Origin: Magicicada septendecula
Lineage: Eukaryota > Arthropoda > Insecta > Hemiptera > Cicadidae
Direction: 5' to 3'
DNA: 64,000 nt
Assembly (NCBI GenBank): GCA_034769895.1
Contig: CM068373.1
Location: 278,584,658 to 278,648,657, forward strand
Shown: positions 35,900 through 48,200 of the stretch, piece by piece
How positions within the stretch are numbered: the stretch's first letter is position 1
Layout: the number at the start of each line of letters is the position of its first letter
Made by a program: the position numbers and the translations under genes
The notes under the pieces: model-generated
Databases searched by the model: none
The model's input: only the letters and a program-made list of their open reading frames with translations
Told to the model about the DNA's origin: nothing

Positions 35900-36075
35900 A
35901 TCATCATCAGCAGCAGCACCACTCTAATGATTAGGCCCAGGATCTGCCAAAACATATCTTTTTCTCGGTCTACCAACATCTCTCTTCACAGTAGGGTGAT
36001 AACCTAAGGCAGCCACGGGTAGAGAGATATTAGGCATGCGGTTCAAGTGTTCACACCACCTCCTTCTAAAAACTG
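35900..36075 (-). mobile_element. LINE 3'-terminal fragment
   Basis: GGTCTACCAACATCTCTCTT and CAGTAGGGTGATAACCTA and GTTCAAGTGTTCACACCACC on the plus strand match the 3' part of the minus-strand LINE at 15.3 kb nearly word for word, so this is the same family. Only about 150 bp remain. Confidence 0.8.
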
Positions 36076-36079
36076 TGTA

Positions 36080-36695
36080 TGTAGGCTAAAAACTGTAATA
36101 TCATAAAGTGAGAAAAAATGCATTTACAATTTAAAAAATAAATAACAAACTTGCAGACTGTATATCTGAAACAACGTAGAAAAATCGTACATCGCTAATG
36201 ACGGTACAAAGCGGGTTTCTTACTTTTTTACCGTAACAGTAAAATGTGTGTAGACAGGAAATTAGTTCTGTATTATAAGCTTAAGTACTGTTAGAGTTAA
36301 GTACTGTAAATACTGTAGAGTTAAGTACTGTTAAATACTAATGCGTTGCCCTTATATGTTCGTGATACTTTCCATGGCGTAGCTAGTTTGTTTTTACTTT
36401 TGTACTGATTAATAAAAACTTTTTTTTATTATTGCGTATCTTAATTTAAGAGTTACCCTCAGAGTCAAAGATTGTCAATATTAGTGTCTTTTGAATGACA
36501 AACTATTATAATGTGTATTATAGGAAAGATTTTTAGCAGGCCTATATGGAGAAAATATAACACAAAAATTAAATTGCATTATTTCCTATATAACATACAC
36601 AGGATATATGTCGCTACAACGTCTAAGATGCACTATTTGATGAAAAATTTAGATTTCAGAGCTCATTCAGTAAGTTGTAGTTAGGTGTAGTAGGC
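36080..36695. other. Intergenic with a short repeated phrase
   Basis: AGAGTTAAGTACTGT occurs twice within 36,285-36,330, with a third partial copy beside it. Otherwise nothing recognised. Confidence 0.5.
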
Positions 36696-36699
36696 GACT

Positions 36700-37345
36700 T
36701 TTTTCAATCTACAATGGAACAATGAAGAAGATGCATTAATCTTGTGTAAACTGTGAGATAAACTGCTGTGTCCTGATAAACATGTTCAGAAGGCTTCTGG
36801 CAAGACTGGTGTGCGTGAACAAGCGGTTTACAAGTTTCAAAGACTGCTGTAAACGAGTTGAAGATCGTGGTTGTCAGATGAAGATTATGTTTTTGTGTTC
36901 CACGAAATTTCATCGCTAGGCGCAGTGGTAAATAAAGAGTACTATTTGAACATTTTAAACCATTTTTATGAAGCTATTGTAGAAAACGGCCAGATTTACG
37001 GAACAATAATTTGTGAAAATATGGAGCCCGATAATGCGCCTGGACGCACGTCATTGCTTGTTAAGACTTTTTTCAGGCTAGGTAAAAGAAAACGTCATAA
37101 TGATGACACGGCAACTGCCGTATTTACCAGATGTGTTTTCCAAAGCATCTTTCCTCCTCCCGATAGTGATAATTTCCACGAAAGGACAACGTTTTGCAAC
37201 CGTTAAAGACGTAAAATTAAAATCGCCGAGCGAGCTCAAGGCTTTACCAAAAAGTGCATGCTTGAAATATTTCGAAGACTGCAAAACGGCTGGCTTAATC
37301 GTGTTATATTCAACTGAGACTACTTTGAAGGGGTCAGAATAAGTG
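36700..37345 (+). mobile_element. mariner-type transposase relic
   Basis: Plus-strand frame 36871-37206 carries VVNKEYYLNILNHFYEAI and EPDNAPGRTSLLVKTFF, where DNAP is the second catalytic aspartate block of mariner transposases. After a frameshift, 37100-37342 gives PYLPDVFSKASFLLP (third catalytic aspartate block), GQRFATVKDV, ELKALPKSACLKYFEDC and ETTLKGSE, the usual mariner C-terminus. The N-terminal DNA-binding half is only hinted at (36,713-36,860). Terminal inverted repeats not identified. Inactive. Confidence 0.85.
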
Positions 37346-37572
37346 TCGATAAATGGAGGCATAATTTTTAAAATAAACGAGAACTGCATGAACTTTTTAA
37401 TCAAACCTCGTACAACCTTTAAGAAGATTAAAAGACGTCGGCAAATCGACTTTTGAAGGCCATGAGTTGATATTATTGGATGGAATACCTCATCACGATG
37501 TCATTAAAGTGTACATTACTTTTGTTCGGACGGTAGTCAGTACTGATTGGCTTACGCAAAGTGTATTGTGAT

Positions 37573-37668
37573 TAGAATTTTGTCTTGTCGGGCTGTAGGG
37601 CCGCGGTCTAAAGATCTTGGTTGCACAACATAGACCACGGCATTACAGCCCGGCAGGACAAAATTCTA
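37573..37668. repeat. Short foldback
   Basis: Left arm AGAATTTTGTCTTGTCGGGC and onward (37573-37608) and right arm (37632-37668) are imperfect reverse complements over about 36 bp with a 22-bp loop. Confidence 0.85.
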
Positions 37669-37679
37669 GCAAAGCCTCA

Positions 37680-38655
37680 GACATCAATTGTATTATGATT
37701 GCTTATAAGTAAATTAAAAAAAGAATGCTTTTGTAACATACAGTACTTGTAAGTCACCAACAGCCGCTGCTGCCCTAGATATATAAAACTGACATACCGA
37801 AAAATGGCACATGCAGAAACAATGCCTCCCCGACTGAAACAATTTCGACAATAATCGATCGAAACAGAAGATCAAAGAAAGGTAAGACAGACAAGGCAAT
37901 AAGCCTTTTACGTGAATAATCAAGTATTGCGAGCACAACCGAACACGTGGAACAAACAGAACAATCAATCAATCAAACGTTCTTCATAACGGGGTGAAAT
38001 GAATACTTTAAAGGATGGGCAAACGGAAGTCTGAAAGACGACAAAAGAGCAAAAAAACGTTTCCCAGATAAAATAGCAAGCACAAATTCCATTATGTGTT
38101 ATAAATTCTCGGAAACAGAGGGCAGTGCTGCACCATCGTCAGCCCCGTGAATGACACACTAATGTACTTTGTCGCAGTCTGATTAATTAAACATCACTTT
38201 GCCATCCCACACACACATCCGCGCGCTTGGCAGGAAGTAAATTAATTAACATTGTGCTCTGTAACCTTAACAGTGTATATGAAATAAAACAGCGTTAAAA
38301 GTTACCTAACACTGCCTCAGTCAAACGGTTAACTGTCAGAAGTCTTTGAATGTCATAATGGGTTCTCAAAAGTGTAGCACGGCCTTTGTGTACCAATTAG
38401 ACCCGTTGATGAAACAAATCAACAAATCAAATAGACATTATCGTGCTATGACCACATAGACGTGATGTTGCCAAAATTAATATTCCTTAACTGCATCTTA
38501 TCAACGTCGATGAAAACGACCCATCTTGTCGTCGTCATTACGCTTTCGGTGTAGTAGCCTTTCTTTCAGTAACGTGAGAACTTGTAACTACGTTGGTAGA
38601 GATAAAAACTTAATTACGATCATGTTCTCTCGGTCAGATGGATAATACTCGGCAT
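37680..38655. other. Intergenic, nothing recognised
   Basis: Short motif-free frames only. Confidence 0.5.
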
Positions 38656-38660
38656 CACCA

Positions 38661-38760
38661 TCATCATCAATTTCACATCGCACCATAGGCAAGATGCTGT
38701 CTGTCTCGCCTTCAAAGATCCCTCAGCTATATTCCTGGGTCTGACCACGTACCTACGTTC
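38661..38760. repeat. Short dispersed repeat, copy 3 of 3
   Basis: CATCATCATCAA then CACCATAGGCAAGATGCTG, TTCAAAGATCCCTCAGC and TGGGTCTGACCACGTACC match the copies at 19.58 and 23.19 kb. Confidence 0.65.
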
Positions 38761-38939
38761 TTTGCCGGTGATCTCAAACTAGCTGCCCGGGGTTTGCATA
38801 GGGCTCGCAATATCTATTACGCGACCTGCAATCTTATCTTAAAAAACAAATTAATAATTATTTACTTATTTTAACAAATCAATGAATAACAAAATATTAT
38901 TTTAACTGAGAATTGTCTACCAGGAGAAACCTATGAAGA

Positions 38940-39245
38940 AAATCATCATCATCATGTTCAAGGATTAAACCAAGGCTGGTTTGTTCCAGTCTCAAGTAGG
39001 CAAAGATTAGAGCTGGTCACTCCAGCGCTTCCTCGGACGTCCCACACCTCTCCATCCCCTCCATCGCCTAGTTCCATAGTCGTTTGGGGATGCGGCAGAC
39101 ATTCATTCGGCAAAGATGTTCCCACCAATTCAGCCCAATAATGGGCAATCCTGTCGAGTATACTAATAATAATCAGTTCCTGCCGTATATCTGTGTTTCT
39201 TCTATACATATGAAAAAAATGTTTCACTAATTCACCAATAAACAT
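38940..39245 (-). mobile_element. LINE 3' end
   Basis: The minus frame reads RRNTDIRQELIIISILDRIA and HYWAELVGTSLPNECL, LINE C-terminal blocks. CATCATCATCATG at the left edge is the reversed triplet tail, and the adjacent GTTCAAGGATTAAACCAAGG matches the 3' region of the LINEs at 15.3 and 52.5 kb. Confidence 0.75.
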
Positions 39246-39419
39246 TCAGTAGATTTAACTTTTGTTTAGTGGAAAGTTTATTTGGGATAGTTTTCTCTTA
39301 TTTCAATCATAAGAGCCAGTCTAATTCCTTCCACTCCTCGGCTAGACAAAGGAGATGCAGTCGTAGCCATTCATAGCTATTATTCAGAGTTACGTTTAAG
39401 AGTTTTTAAGTAGAATTGT

Positions 39420-39960
39420 GTTGTTTCCAAGGTGATTCCATCTGGCAGATCAGACATGAAAATGGGTCTATTGGCAAGACCAGGCTAGGACAAGACCAGG
39501 CAATTTAGCGATGTAACCTGGAAAAATAAATACTTCTGACTGGAAGGTAAAATGAAGATATACAAGACGATGGTACGACCAGAGATGACTTACAAAGCTG
39601 TAACGCCGGTTGACACTAGTAGAACAAAACTTCTCTTAAGGACGATATAAATGTGTACACTCAGGCAATTTTTGGAGAAACGAGACGTGATAGAATACGA
39701 AATCAAGCGGCAGTGGCATAGAGGATGTAATCAAATTTGACAGAAGGCGGAAAAGAGAATGGATGATCATGTTGACGGAGCGACCGACAGTAGATTAATA
39801 AAAATAGTGCAAGATTCAGGACAGTAGGGAAAACAGAATCCTGGCCGACCACAGAAGTGATGGACGAGGACTTGAAATCAACCTCTAGCTAATCCCTTTG
39901 ATGCGTGAAGAAAAACAGTCGATTAAGCCTAGCCTATATAAAAAAACAAGGAGACGAAGT
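39420..39960 (+). mobile_element. LINE fragment entering a tandem duplication
   Basis: Plus-strand codons GKMKIYKTMVRPEMTYKAVT near 39,550-39,610 and, after stops, KRMDDHVDGATDSRLIKIVQ near 39,755-39,820 are LINE C-terminal blocks. From 39,591 on the fragment is repeated at 40,371-40,740 as part of the 780-bp duplication. Confidence 0.75.
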
Positions 39961-41150
39961 GCTTCACGTTAAATATTTATAGACACCGAAAAAAACAATT
40001 TTTTTATGCCCCAATTTTCTATCCAAAAGAAAACGTGTCCCGATTAAATCGCAACGTCAGATAAACTTAATTTTAATGGAACATGGTTGATTAGAGATAA
40101 TAGATGGTTAAATATTAAAAAGTATTATTATATATGCTATCACGGCCGGAGTCAATGATTAAAGAATTTATCTCCGGGCTGTTCGTGCCGTGATCGATTG
40201 CTTTGTTCTGTCGTTGTCTCAACGTTTCGGTCACCCACCGGAGGCCTTCTTCAGTAGAAAAAAGTTAAAAGTGTTCGACAAAGGGTGGAGAGCCGAACGT
40301 ACCCTAACATAGGTAAAAACAAGTCAGGGGTTAGGGTACCTCGGTTGCTTTTACCTCGGTTAGGGGTACCTACAAAGCTGTAACGCCGGTTGACACTAGT
40401 AGAACAAAACTTCTCTTAAGGACGATATAAATGTGTACACTCAGGCAATTTTTGGAGAAACGAGACGTGATAGAATACGAAATCAAGCGGCAGTGGCATA
40501 GAGGATGTAATCAAATTTGACAGAAGGCGGAAAAGAGAATGGATGATCATGTTGACGGAGCGACCGACAGTAGATTAATAAAAATAGTGCAAGATTCAGG
40601 ACAGTAGGGAAAACAGAATCCTGGCCGACCACAGAAGTGATGGACGAGGACTTGAAATCAACCTCTAGCTAATCCCTTTGATGCGTGAAGAAAAACAGTC
40701 GATTAAGCCTAGCCTATATAAAAAAACAAGGAGACGAAGTGCTTCACGTTAAATATTTATAGACACCGAAAAAAACAATTTTTTTATGCCCCAATTTTCT
40801 ATCCAAAAGAAAACGTGTCCCGATTAAATCGCAACGTCAGATAAACTTAATTTTAATGGAACATGGTTGGTTAGAGATAATAGATGGTTAAATATTAAAA
40901 AGTATTATTATATATGCTATCACGGCCGGAGTCAATGATTAAAGAATTTATCTCCGGGCTGTTCGTGCCGTGATCGATTGCTTTGTTCTGTCGTTGTCTC
41001 AACGTTTCGGTCACCCACCGGAGGCCTTCTTCAGTAGAAAAAAGTTAAAAGTGTTCGACAAAGGGTGGAGAGCCGAACGTACCCTAACATAGGTAAAAAC
41101 AAGTCAGGGGTTAGGGTACCTCGGTTGCTTTTACCTCGGTTAGGGGTACG
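39591..41150. repeat. 780-bp direct tandem duplication
   Basis: Copy 1 (39591-40370) and copy 2 (40371-41150) align without gaps. The only internal difference I see is A at 40090 versus G at 40870. Each copy holds a LINE 3' fragment, an AT-rich stretch, and one arm of a palindrome-forming repeat. The near-identity means either a very recent event or an assembly duplication. Confidence 0.97.
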
Positions 41151-41299
41151 TTCGGCTCTCCACCCTTTGTCGAACACTTTTAACTTTTTTCTACTGAAGA
41201 AGACGTCCGGTGGGTGGCCGAAACGTTGAGAAAACGACAGAACAAAGCACTCGATCACGGCACAAACAGCCCGGAGATAAATTCTTTCATCATTAAAAA
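40932..41299. repeat. Long inverted repeat with hammerhead-like boxes
   Basis: The arm 40932-41084 and the arm 41148-41299 are reverse complements with few mismatches around a 63-bp loop containing ACCTCGGTT twice. A second left arm is present in copy 1 of the duplication at about 40152-40304. Each arm reads CTGAAGAAG, then about 15-20 nt, then CCGAAACGTTGAG (plus strand at 41,190-41,232). CTGAAGA and GAAAC fit the hammerhead core pattern, but stem II pairs poorly, so only the boxes can be claimed. Confidence 0.85.
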
Positions 41300-41303
41300 G
41301 CAT

Positions 41304-44300
41304 TATTTTAGTGAAGTAAAGTGAGTTTATGCTATGCCATTAAATGCGCAAATGCAGTAAATGCTTAGGTAAGCGACATGGGAGCTCTGAACAAACACAG
41401 AGGTACTCTCGCAGAGAGGTGTTCAAAGTTTCATGAGCAAACATTTTGATGCACATACAAACAAACAGTGTAAGGTGCAACGACGCTTTTGCATATCTGA
41501 TTATTCAGAACCGGTAAAACGTTCACTGCATAGCTTTCGTCTACACCACCCTCTACCGCCTCCCTTTGTGTCGCATCGTCCCGTTGGGGGTGGGGCTAAG
41601 TATATACATTGTAAACAAACGTCATGTCTCCGCTACCAATATATACTACGTAAACCAAAAGTAAAGGGAAATTTGCATTTAGTTGTGTGTGAAAAGAAAA
41701 TGGTCACATAAAATAAGGAATAAAGGGAGGTAAAAAAAAAAAAAAAAAAAAAAGAGTTGACTATTATAAAATACAAATTTTGTACGTGTTATGTTGTTCG
41801 TTTTGTTATATGTGGGGTGTTACACTCCGCGCACTTTTGATACTTACTGATGACTGGTTCCTCTGCGATGATGTCGTCCTTGAAAAACAACTTAAGCTAC
41901 TATGTGTATGTGGCCGCCACTTGGATTTTTTGTTCCAAGAAATTATTATTATTATTATTATTAAAATAAAATTTTGATTTCTTAGTTGTTAAATTAATTC
42001 TATGAAAAAATGTGAACAAGACAGTTTGAATTTGAAAATAACGTATGTTTTAATAAACCTTAAAAAATCGTCTGAAGGACTAACACTCGTATTAAATAAA
42101 ATTGCAGAGTTACAAAAAATATTTTTTCTTATTGACAAGTTTTTTCAATCAAGTATCGGCTAATAAATATTTTATTTACTCAGTTGAAAAGCATGAGTTT
42201 ATTGTATGAAAAAATCTTTATACTCAGGACGTGACTCCTTTGAACTACCAAGACAAATCAATAGGATGCTTTACAAAAATTGTGTGATTTGAAGGTGTGT
42301 GACATGTGTAGTACAACTGTGTGACAAATGATACCAGGTAACAATGACTTTAACTTTTGAACAACTCACGTTCCGGTGGGTAATTATTTCTTGCACTGGA
42401 CACTTCTCTTGGGGACGTTTTCAATCTCGCCTCTTCGTGTAGTGTTCCTCGTGCACTCATAATTATTTGTAAGTCAAAATACGGTTTTTTAAAACTCCGC
42501 ACGATCGAAATAAGTTTCGTACTGAATCTATGCTTTGAATTCTGCCGGCGGTGATCAGCTGTCTGCGTGGTTTCTCGATTCGGCCGTCGCAGCGCCAGTT
42601 CCGGACTCAACGTTGAAAGGCTTGTGTCATGTAGATCGTTTTGGGAAATTTGTCAAAGTCAGTTTGTCTTAGCGAATACCAGCAGAATTGATTCTCTATT
42701 AAAATTTGGTCCTTTTCAGGACCGCTAGTATTCTGGCTGCGTGCGTTCTATTAAATATGGCGTGTTGCTGCTCTATTCAACAACACGTTGGCGTATACTC
42801 CTTGTATAGGTTAGTTCAGTCTTTTGTCATGTACGGGAAAAGCCTTTCTGTGTTCTCGTGTCGAATTCTCGTTCTTCGGTTTCGCCTCGGATGTGATGAT
42901 CAGTTTCGTGGGTGATGTGTCTCTTCTGGATTCAAAGCATAAAGTGTTTTTTGGTCAAATTTCGTCTTCCTTTTATACTCTGTAAGGGGCATTGTTTTAA
43001 TTTTTTGACATGAACTTCCGGTGTATTTGTGTAAAAATTCCTTCTAGAACGTTCGAGAATAATCAAATGGAACATCATGGAACAAATTTGACTTCTGTAG
43101 AAGCTTTAGAACAAAAACTTCTTATTCTTCACACTAAAGGATATTACTGAAATTATTCTGGTATTTGTCAAACAATTTTACATAAATACTTACAATCTGT
43201 ATGCCATTACTATTTTTGGATTCTCTGCTTTCAACTGAATCTAATGATACTAATTACGATTGGTTTTGAACAAATTAACTCTAATAAAATAACATAAAAT
43301 ACAACTCTTACCTTGGAATGTTTTCATAAAATTCCAATTTTCTACTTATAAAAATGTTGTGAAGTTGTTTGGTTCTTGCTACAACATTAATGCATAACAT
43401 AATTATCTTTTTATAACGAAATAAACAAATATTAACACATACAACATATAAATGAGTTCAGTTTTGTATAGGCCTTACATATGGCCTACGTTTTTGTCAC
43501 TTGTTCTTTACAATAATTTGTCTTTTTTCGGTATCATATATGGGATTTTTCGGGTATTCACTGAGAGTTTATTATATTGTCTATCTTTGGTGATACCTGG
43601 TTTATCCGGATACATATTATTTTTACTGTAAGAGTACTTAGCATCATATTGTTTTGCATAAGTGATTCATTTTCTTGGTGTGACAAATTTCACTCTCATA
43701 TTTCAAATCCTTTAAGAATTAAGCTTGTTTTCAACTGAGTAAGTTTGTTTCTATAGTACACTATAGGATTGTACCTTTTTCCTTTATTTTTGCTAATATT
43801 CTGCAATTATTCTGTCAAATATGACAGTTTTTTGTGATTGTTTTTTGGCCTCAGCCTGGTATGGTATAGGTAAATAGTTTCCTAACTCGACTGTTAAAGT
43901 GTTTTAGTTGGTCAAATATATAAGTATAGTCACACTATATTGTATTTCAACTTTATAATACAATTTGGTTGCATTTTGTCAACATTAAATTCATAAATAT
44001 TACAATATTATAGGTCCATCACCTGTTTTCAGTTAATACTGTTTTTGGCTATTTTAATTGATTTCTAATCACTTTACAGCTTTCTCTATTTAAGCTAATT
44101 TGTTCGTCTTTGTCTAATTGACATTTACATATAGTTTTTATATTAATTCTATAATAATTAATTTTCACATAAAATCTGAGTGATGGACTCGGCTCCTAAA
44201 CATAGATTTTTTGTCATAACATTTATATATTTTTTTATTTTAACTTACATCCTTTTTAACAATGTATTCAAATCATTTAATACATTTATTTTATTTATAT

Positions 44301-44865
44301 TACAAAGTATAATAATGGATCTCGTCCATTAATTCATAATAAATAGTTTTTTATACCCTATTCAGAGTTACATTTCTTAATAAGTAATGACCTCATTTTG
44401 GTTATTTCTGATATTATCTGTCTCTCTTATAGTATATTATTAGTTTTACACTGTTCTTCACTTAAATAATATATATGGGGTTTGAGTCTTAGTCATAGTC
44501 TTGTCCTTTTTTCCTGTTAATGATATTAATTATCGGACAATATTACAAAATTTTTCGGATTACTTGGGTTCGATACTGTTCACCTCACTTTCCTCTTATG
44601 ATAAATTACTATGCAAATAATTTCCTTTATGGAACGTTCTGTGACATTACACTATATCTGTGGATTATAACGATGGAAACAGGACACGATATAAATGGCA
44701 TATAAAGGGAAACATATCATGAAAACTAACAACGGTTTTTGGAGGAAGAGTGTAAAATTGAATACAAGAAGCTTTTGAAAGATTTACAACGTGTCAGGTG
44801 TCGTATAATGACTTAGGCAAAAATGTAACAGTGTCAAAATTTTGAAAAAATCATAAAAGTCCACG
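41304..44865. other. Intergenic, nothing recognised
   Basis: Contains a poly-A run (41,732-41,752) and (ATT)n (41,942-41,963). 42.35-42.92 kb is somewhat GC-richer with short frames on both strands. 43-44.9 kb is very AT-rich. No gene or transposon motif found. Confidence 0.45.
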
Positions 44866-44869
44866 CAGG

Positions 44870-45250
44870 CTGTCAAACTAAAGGGAATTTTAACCAAAAT
44901 ATGAATTCAACTTTATTTTGGAAAATTTCAAAATTTTAGTAGGATACACCGGGGGCCAAACAGTGGGTGAACAATATTGATAAAGTCGTAGCAATTGATG
45001 TCGCATCAAAATAGAGAATATTTTAACTAAAATTTGATTGAAGTGTTAAGTTTTGGAAATTTCCAAACTTTGGAACGCCAAGGTCCCTCCAAAAAGGGGC
45101 ACAAGTTTGACAAAACCGCAAATTCCCTACAGGATATCAAATGAAAACAAAATTTCAATATAGTTTACATTTTAAAAAATTTCAAATTCGTTTGACCACA
45201 GAAACAAAAAAAATGTAATCAAAACTTAAAAAAATTCTAAAAATTTAGCG
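44870..45250. repeat. Decayed tandem repeat, about 115-130 bp
   Basis: Three successive segments each contain AATTTTAAC-CAAAAT-like or related text, then a T-rich phrase, GGAAAATTTCAAAATTTT or a variant, and a short GC-richer stretch (for example ACACCGGGGGCC, CCAAGGTCCCTCC). Similarity is low, so the period is approximate. Confidence 0.5.
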
Positions 45251-45254
45251 CGTC

Positions 45255-48200
45255 AGACTAAAGACAATTTTAATATAAATCCCTTTTGCTTGGAATTTTT
45301 AGCGTTTATTGTGTGACAACAATAGCGTTTTACTTTACTAAACAAAAAACAGTAGAGTATCCGGGATTTTTGTAACTTTTGTGACATTGAAAAGTTATCT
45401 AATATCAACATTTATTTAACATATATGTACTTTGTTATAAATAGTGAGCGAGTTCTGCAGCACAGGGAGTTGTTCTGTCTTACGTAAACAACGAATGAGA
45501 ATTGGTTGTAGGATAAGATGCATAAGCTTCTTTTCTCCACACAGATATTCGCAACGAGAACACGTCAGTGTAGAGGCTCTGACAGAGTAACAGAATGTAG
45601 AGCATTTACGTCACGTTCCACGTCACAGCGTTTGCAGAATGATTAACAACTATCGCCGTCCGCGCACGGTAATGACGACACACGAGTTTTCTTGTTCTTC
45701 TGGAGAAAGGAAATGGGAAAACTTTGAGTCGATTCAAAAAATAGTGACTTTTATTTCAAGAAAGAATGTCGTTTTCCGGACATCGTGCTACGGTAAAATG
45801 TAAAACGAGAAAGTCAACCTTACAGTCCGAAGCAATGACGGTTATCAGAGACGAACCTTCTATATAGGCGAAAAATGGGTTGCCTAGGGTAATATATATA
45901 TATTGTTATGTAATGTTTCAGTGAGCGTGAATCTTGTCTTCTTTGAAATTTATTAATTTGAAATAAATTTATTATTTATTGAATTATTTTTATTATTTGA
46001 TTTTATATATTTACTTACTTTAATATTAAAAAGCATGATCAGGTAATGACAGGTCGTCATCGAGTTTACGGTTATTAGAGCTGTGTTCGCGTGCGTACTG
46101 TTTTGAAATGTTGCCAAAATAATTGATCTTTAAAAATGGAATAGATTGTGTTGTTTTTCCACAATCGATTACTGATTCGACTCAGTCTTGTAGGATATCT
46201 GGTTTTGTCTCCTAATTTCTCAATGTTCTTCACTCTCGCCGTATTTCTCTTCTTCCTTGTCAGCTGAAAATCCTTTACCTTAATTCACTCTAAAAAAATA
46301 AAATGCTTTTCGGTTAACAAATTAGTTTATTTGATAATGTTTGAAACCTGGGTCGGTTTATCGGATCGTGAATTGAACGGGATATTGGCCGTATCGACTC
46401 GCTCACCAAACTCGACTCGAACAAAAAATGTTTAAAATCAATTACAATATTATTTCTTTATCAGGTAGTCGATTCTTTGAGCTGTTAGGAAAGATCAGAA
46501 AATGCTTCAGGATAAAATACAATACATTACAATTTGTTAAACAACATTCTTAATAACTAATAAAATTACAATAATGTTTGAGTTCAAGTGTATTACTATT
46601 CTCGGTTCCGTCCCAAAAGTCAATCGGAAATGGTAGAATTGTCATTCGAAATGGCCGTCGGCCTGTATCTAAGTGGCCCTAAAATCTGCTTCGACTAATT
46701 TCTTTATTATTCTTTATTTGTCCACAATGTTGTTGAATAAAGTTTTTTGTTGAAGTTCACAAGTTTCTGGTTTAACAGTGTTTTTGGTGAATCTCGTGTT
46801 GTGTAAAGGTGTGATTATTTCGTTATTAGGTTATCCAATCTCGGCCAACTCTCCGTTACGCTTTTCATACTTGGGATGTGTTATTTTGAGTAAATCATCA
46901 TTTTTTCATTCGATTTTCGGTTTCTTCTATTAGTATTGTTTTCTCGTTTAATTTTTTAATATTTTTCCTTATTTTCTTATTTTGTTTTTTACATCTCTTT
47001 ATATTTTACTTTTGGTTATTCATAAAAAAAATGTGACTGTCTGCTACATGAAGTTGATCTGTTCAGTTTGAAAGTTAACAATAGAGTAAACGAATTTTTC
47101 CGTTTAGTCAACGATTATGACCAAGCTTTTGTGAGCTCTGATTGGTCCTTATTTCCCGACCCCTGGTCACGTGACGTTAATTATTCGAAATCTTTGAAAT
47201 TTATATCTGTCACCTCAAATTATTTCCTTTTTATTTTCAGATTAATTTAAATTTGATTTATACGGTGTTATTGTTTAGTAAAATTGAAGTATTTTGAAAC
47301 CTTATGTGGCCCATTTCGGCCCAGTATCTCATATTTTAGCACCTTTATAAATTTAAGTTTTTAGGCTTTTACATATTTTTTCTTAACATTTCTTATTGCC
47401 TTCTTTACTATTTTAATATATTCAAATAGAGTTGTCCTTACTACTAACAATAATTGTTGATACCTCTTCATTACATATAACATCACAGTTTTAAATACCA
47501 ATTTATAATATCTTTATAACAAAAATAATATTGACAACATGTCAGTTCAATGGCTTGTCTTATGTGCTATTATTACTTTCCCTATCCATCTGGTTATTAC
47601 AATTATGGGTTTTTACAAATTATAATTTTATCAGTACCTGCCCTGTTTCATTAAGGTCAGGCTTCTACTTAGTAGTATTTGGTCTGGTTAGGACTATATC
47701 AAATATTTTAGTTCTGTTTTAAAGTTAGCTCATTTCTTTTGGCCTATAGGCTTAGTATTTTGCCATTCTTTCATAATAATGTTTACATAATATACTATTT
47801 TACTCTGTACATGATATTAACACATTTTAACAGTTTACAACTACTGTTCTTGAACAATTAATAAGCATTTGAACAAATAATTATAACATAACAAAATTAT
47901 GGCTTCACCATGTATAGAAAACGTTTTAACAATTATTTATTCCATCTACTGGTTCTTCATATGAATTAGTTTATATGCAAGAGCACTAATTCACTTTCTC
48001 ACTCCCCACTGGTTTATTACATGATCTCTGATCATCACTATTTTCCTTTTCTGACACTTTATCATTTCACTCCCCTTTAATATATGTTTTTACACTTTTC
48101 CTTAAACGAATACACATACTTCTAATCTTATTTATTCTACTGTATTGTATTTTCTATCAGGTCAATTACTGTCTGATCCTAGCTCTTATTATTATTGTTT

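Noticed and set aside
35687..36007. Thr/Ile- and Met/Val-rich open frames
   Set aside because: Translations of the (CAC)n-(CAT)n microsatellite.
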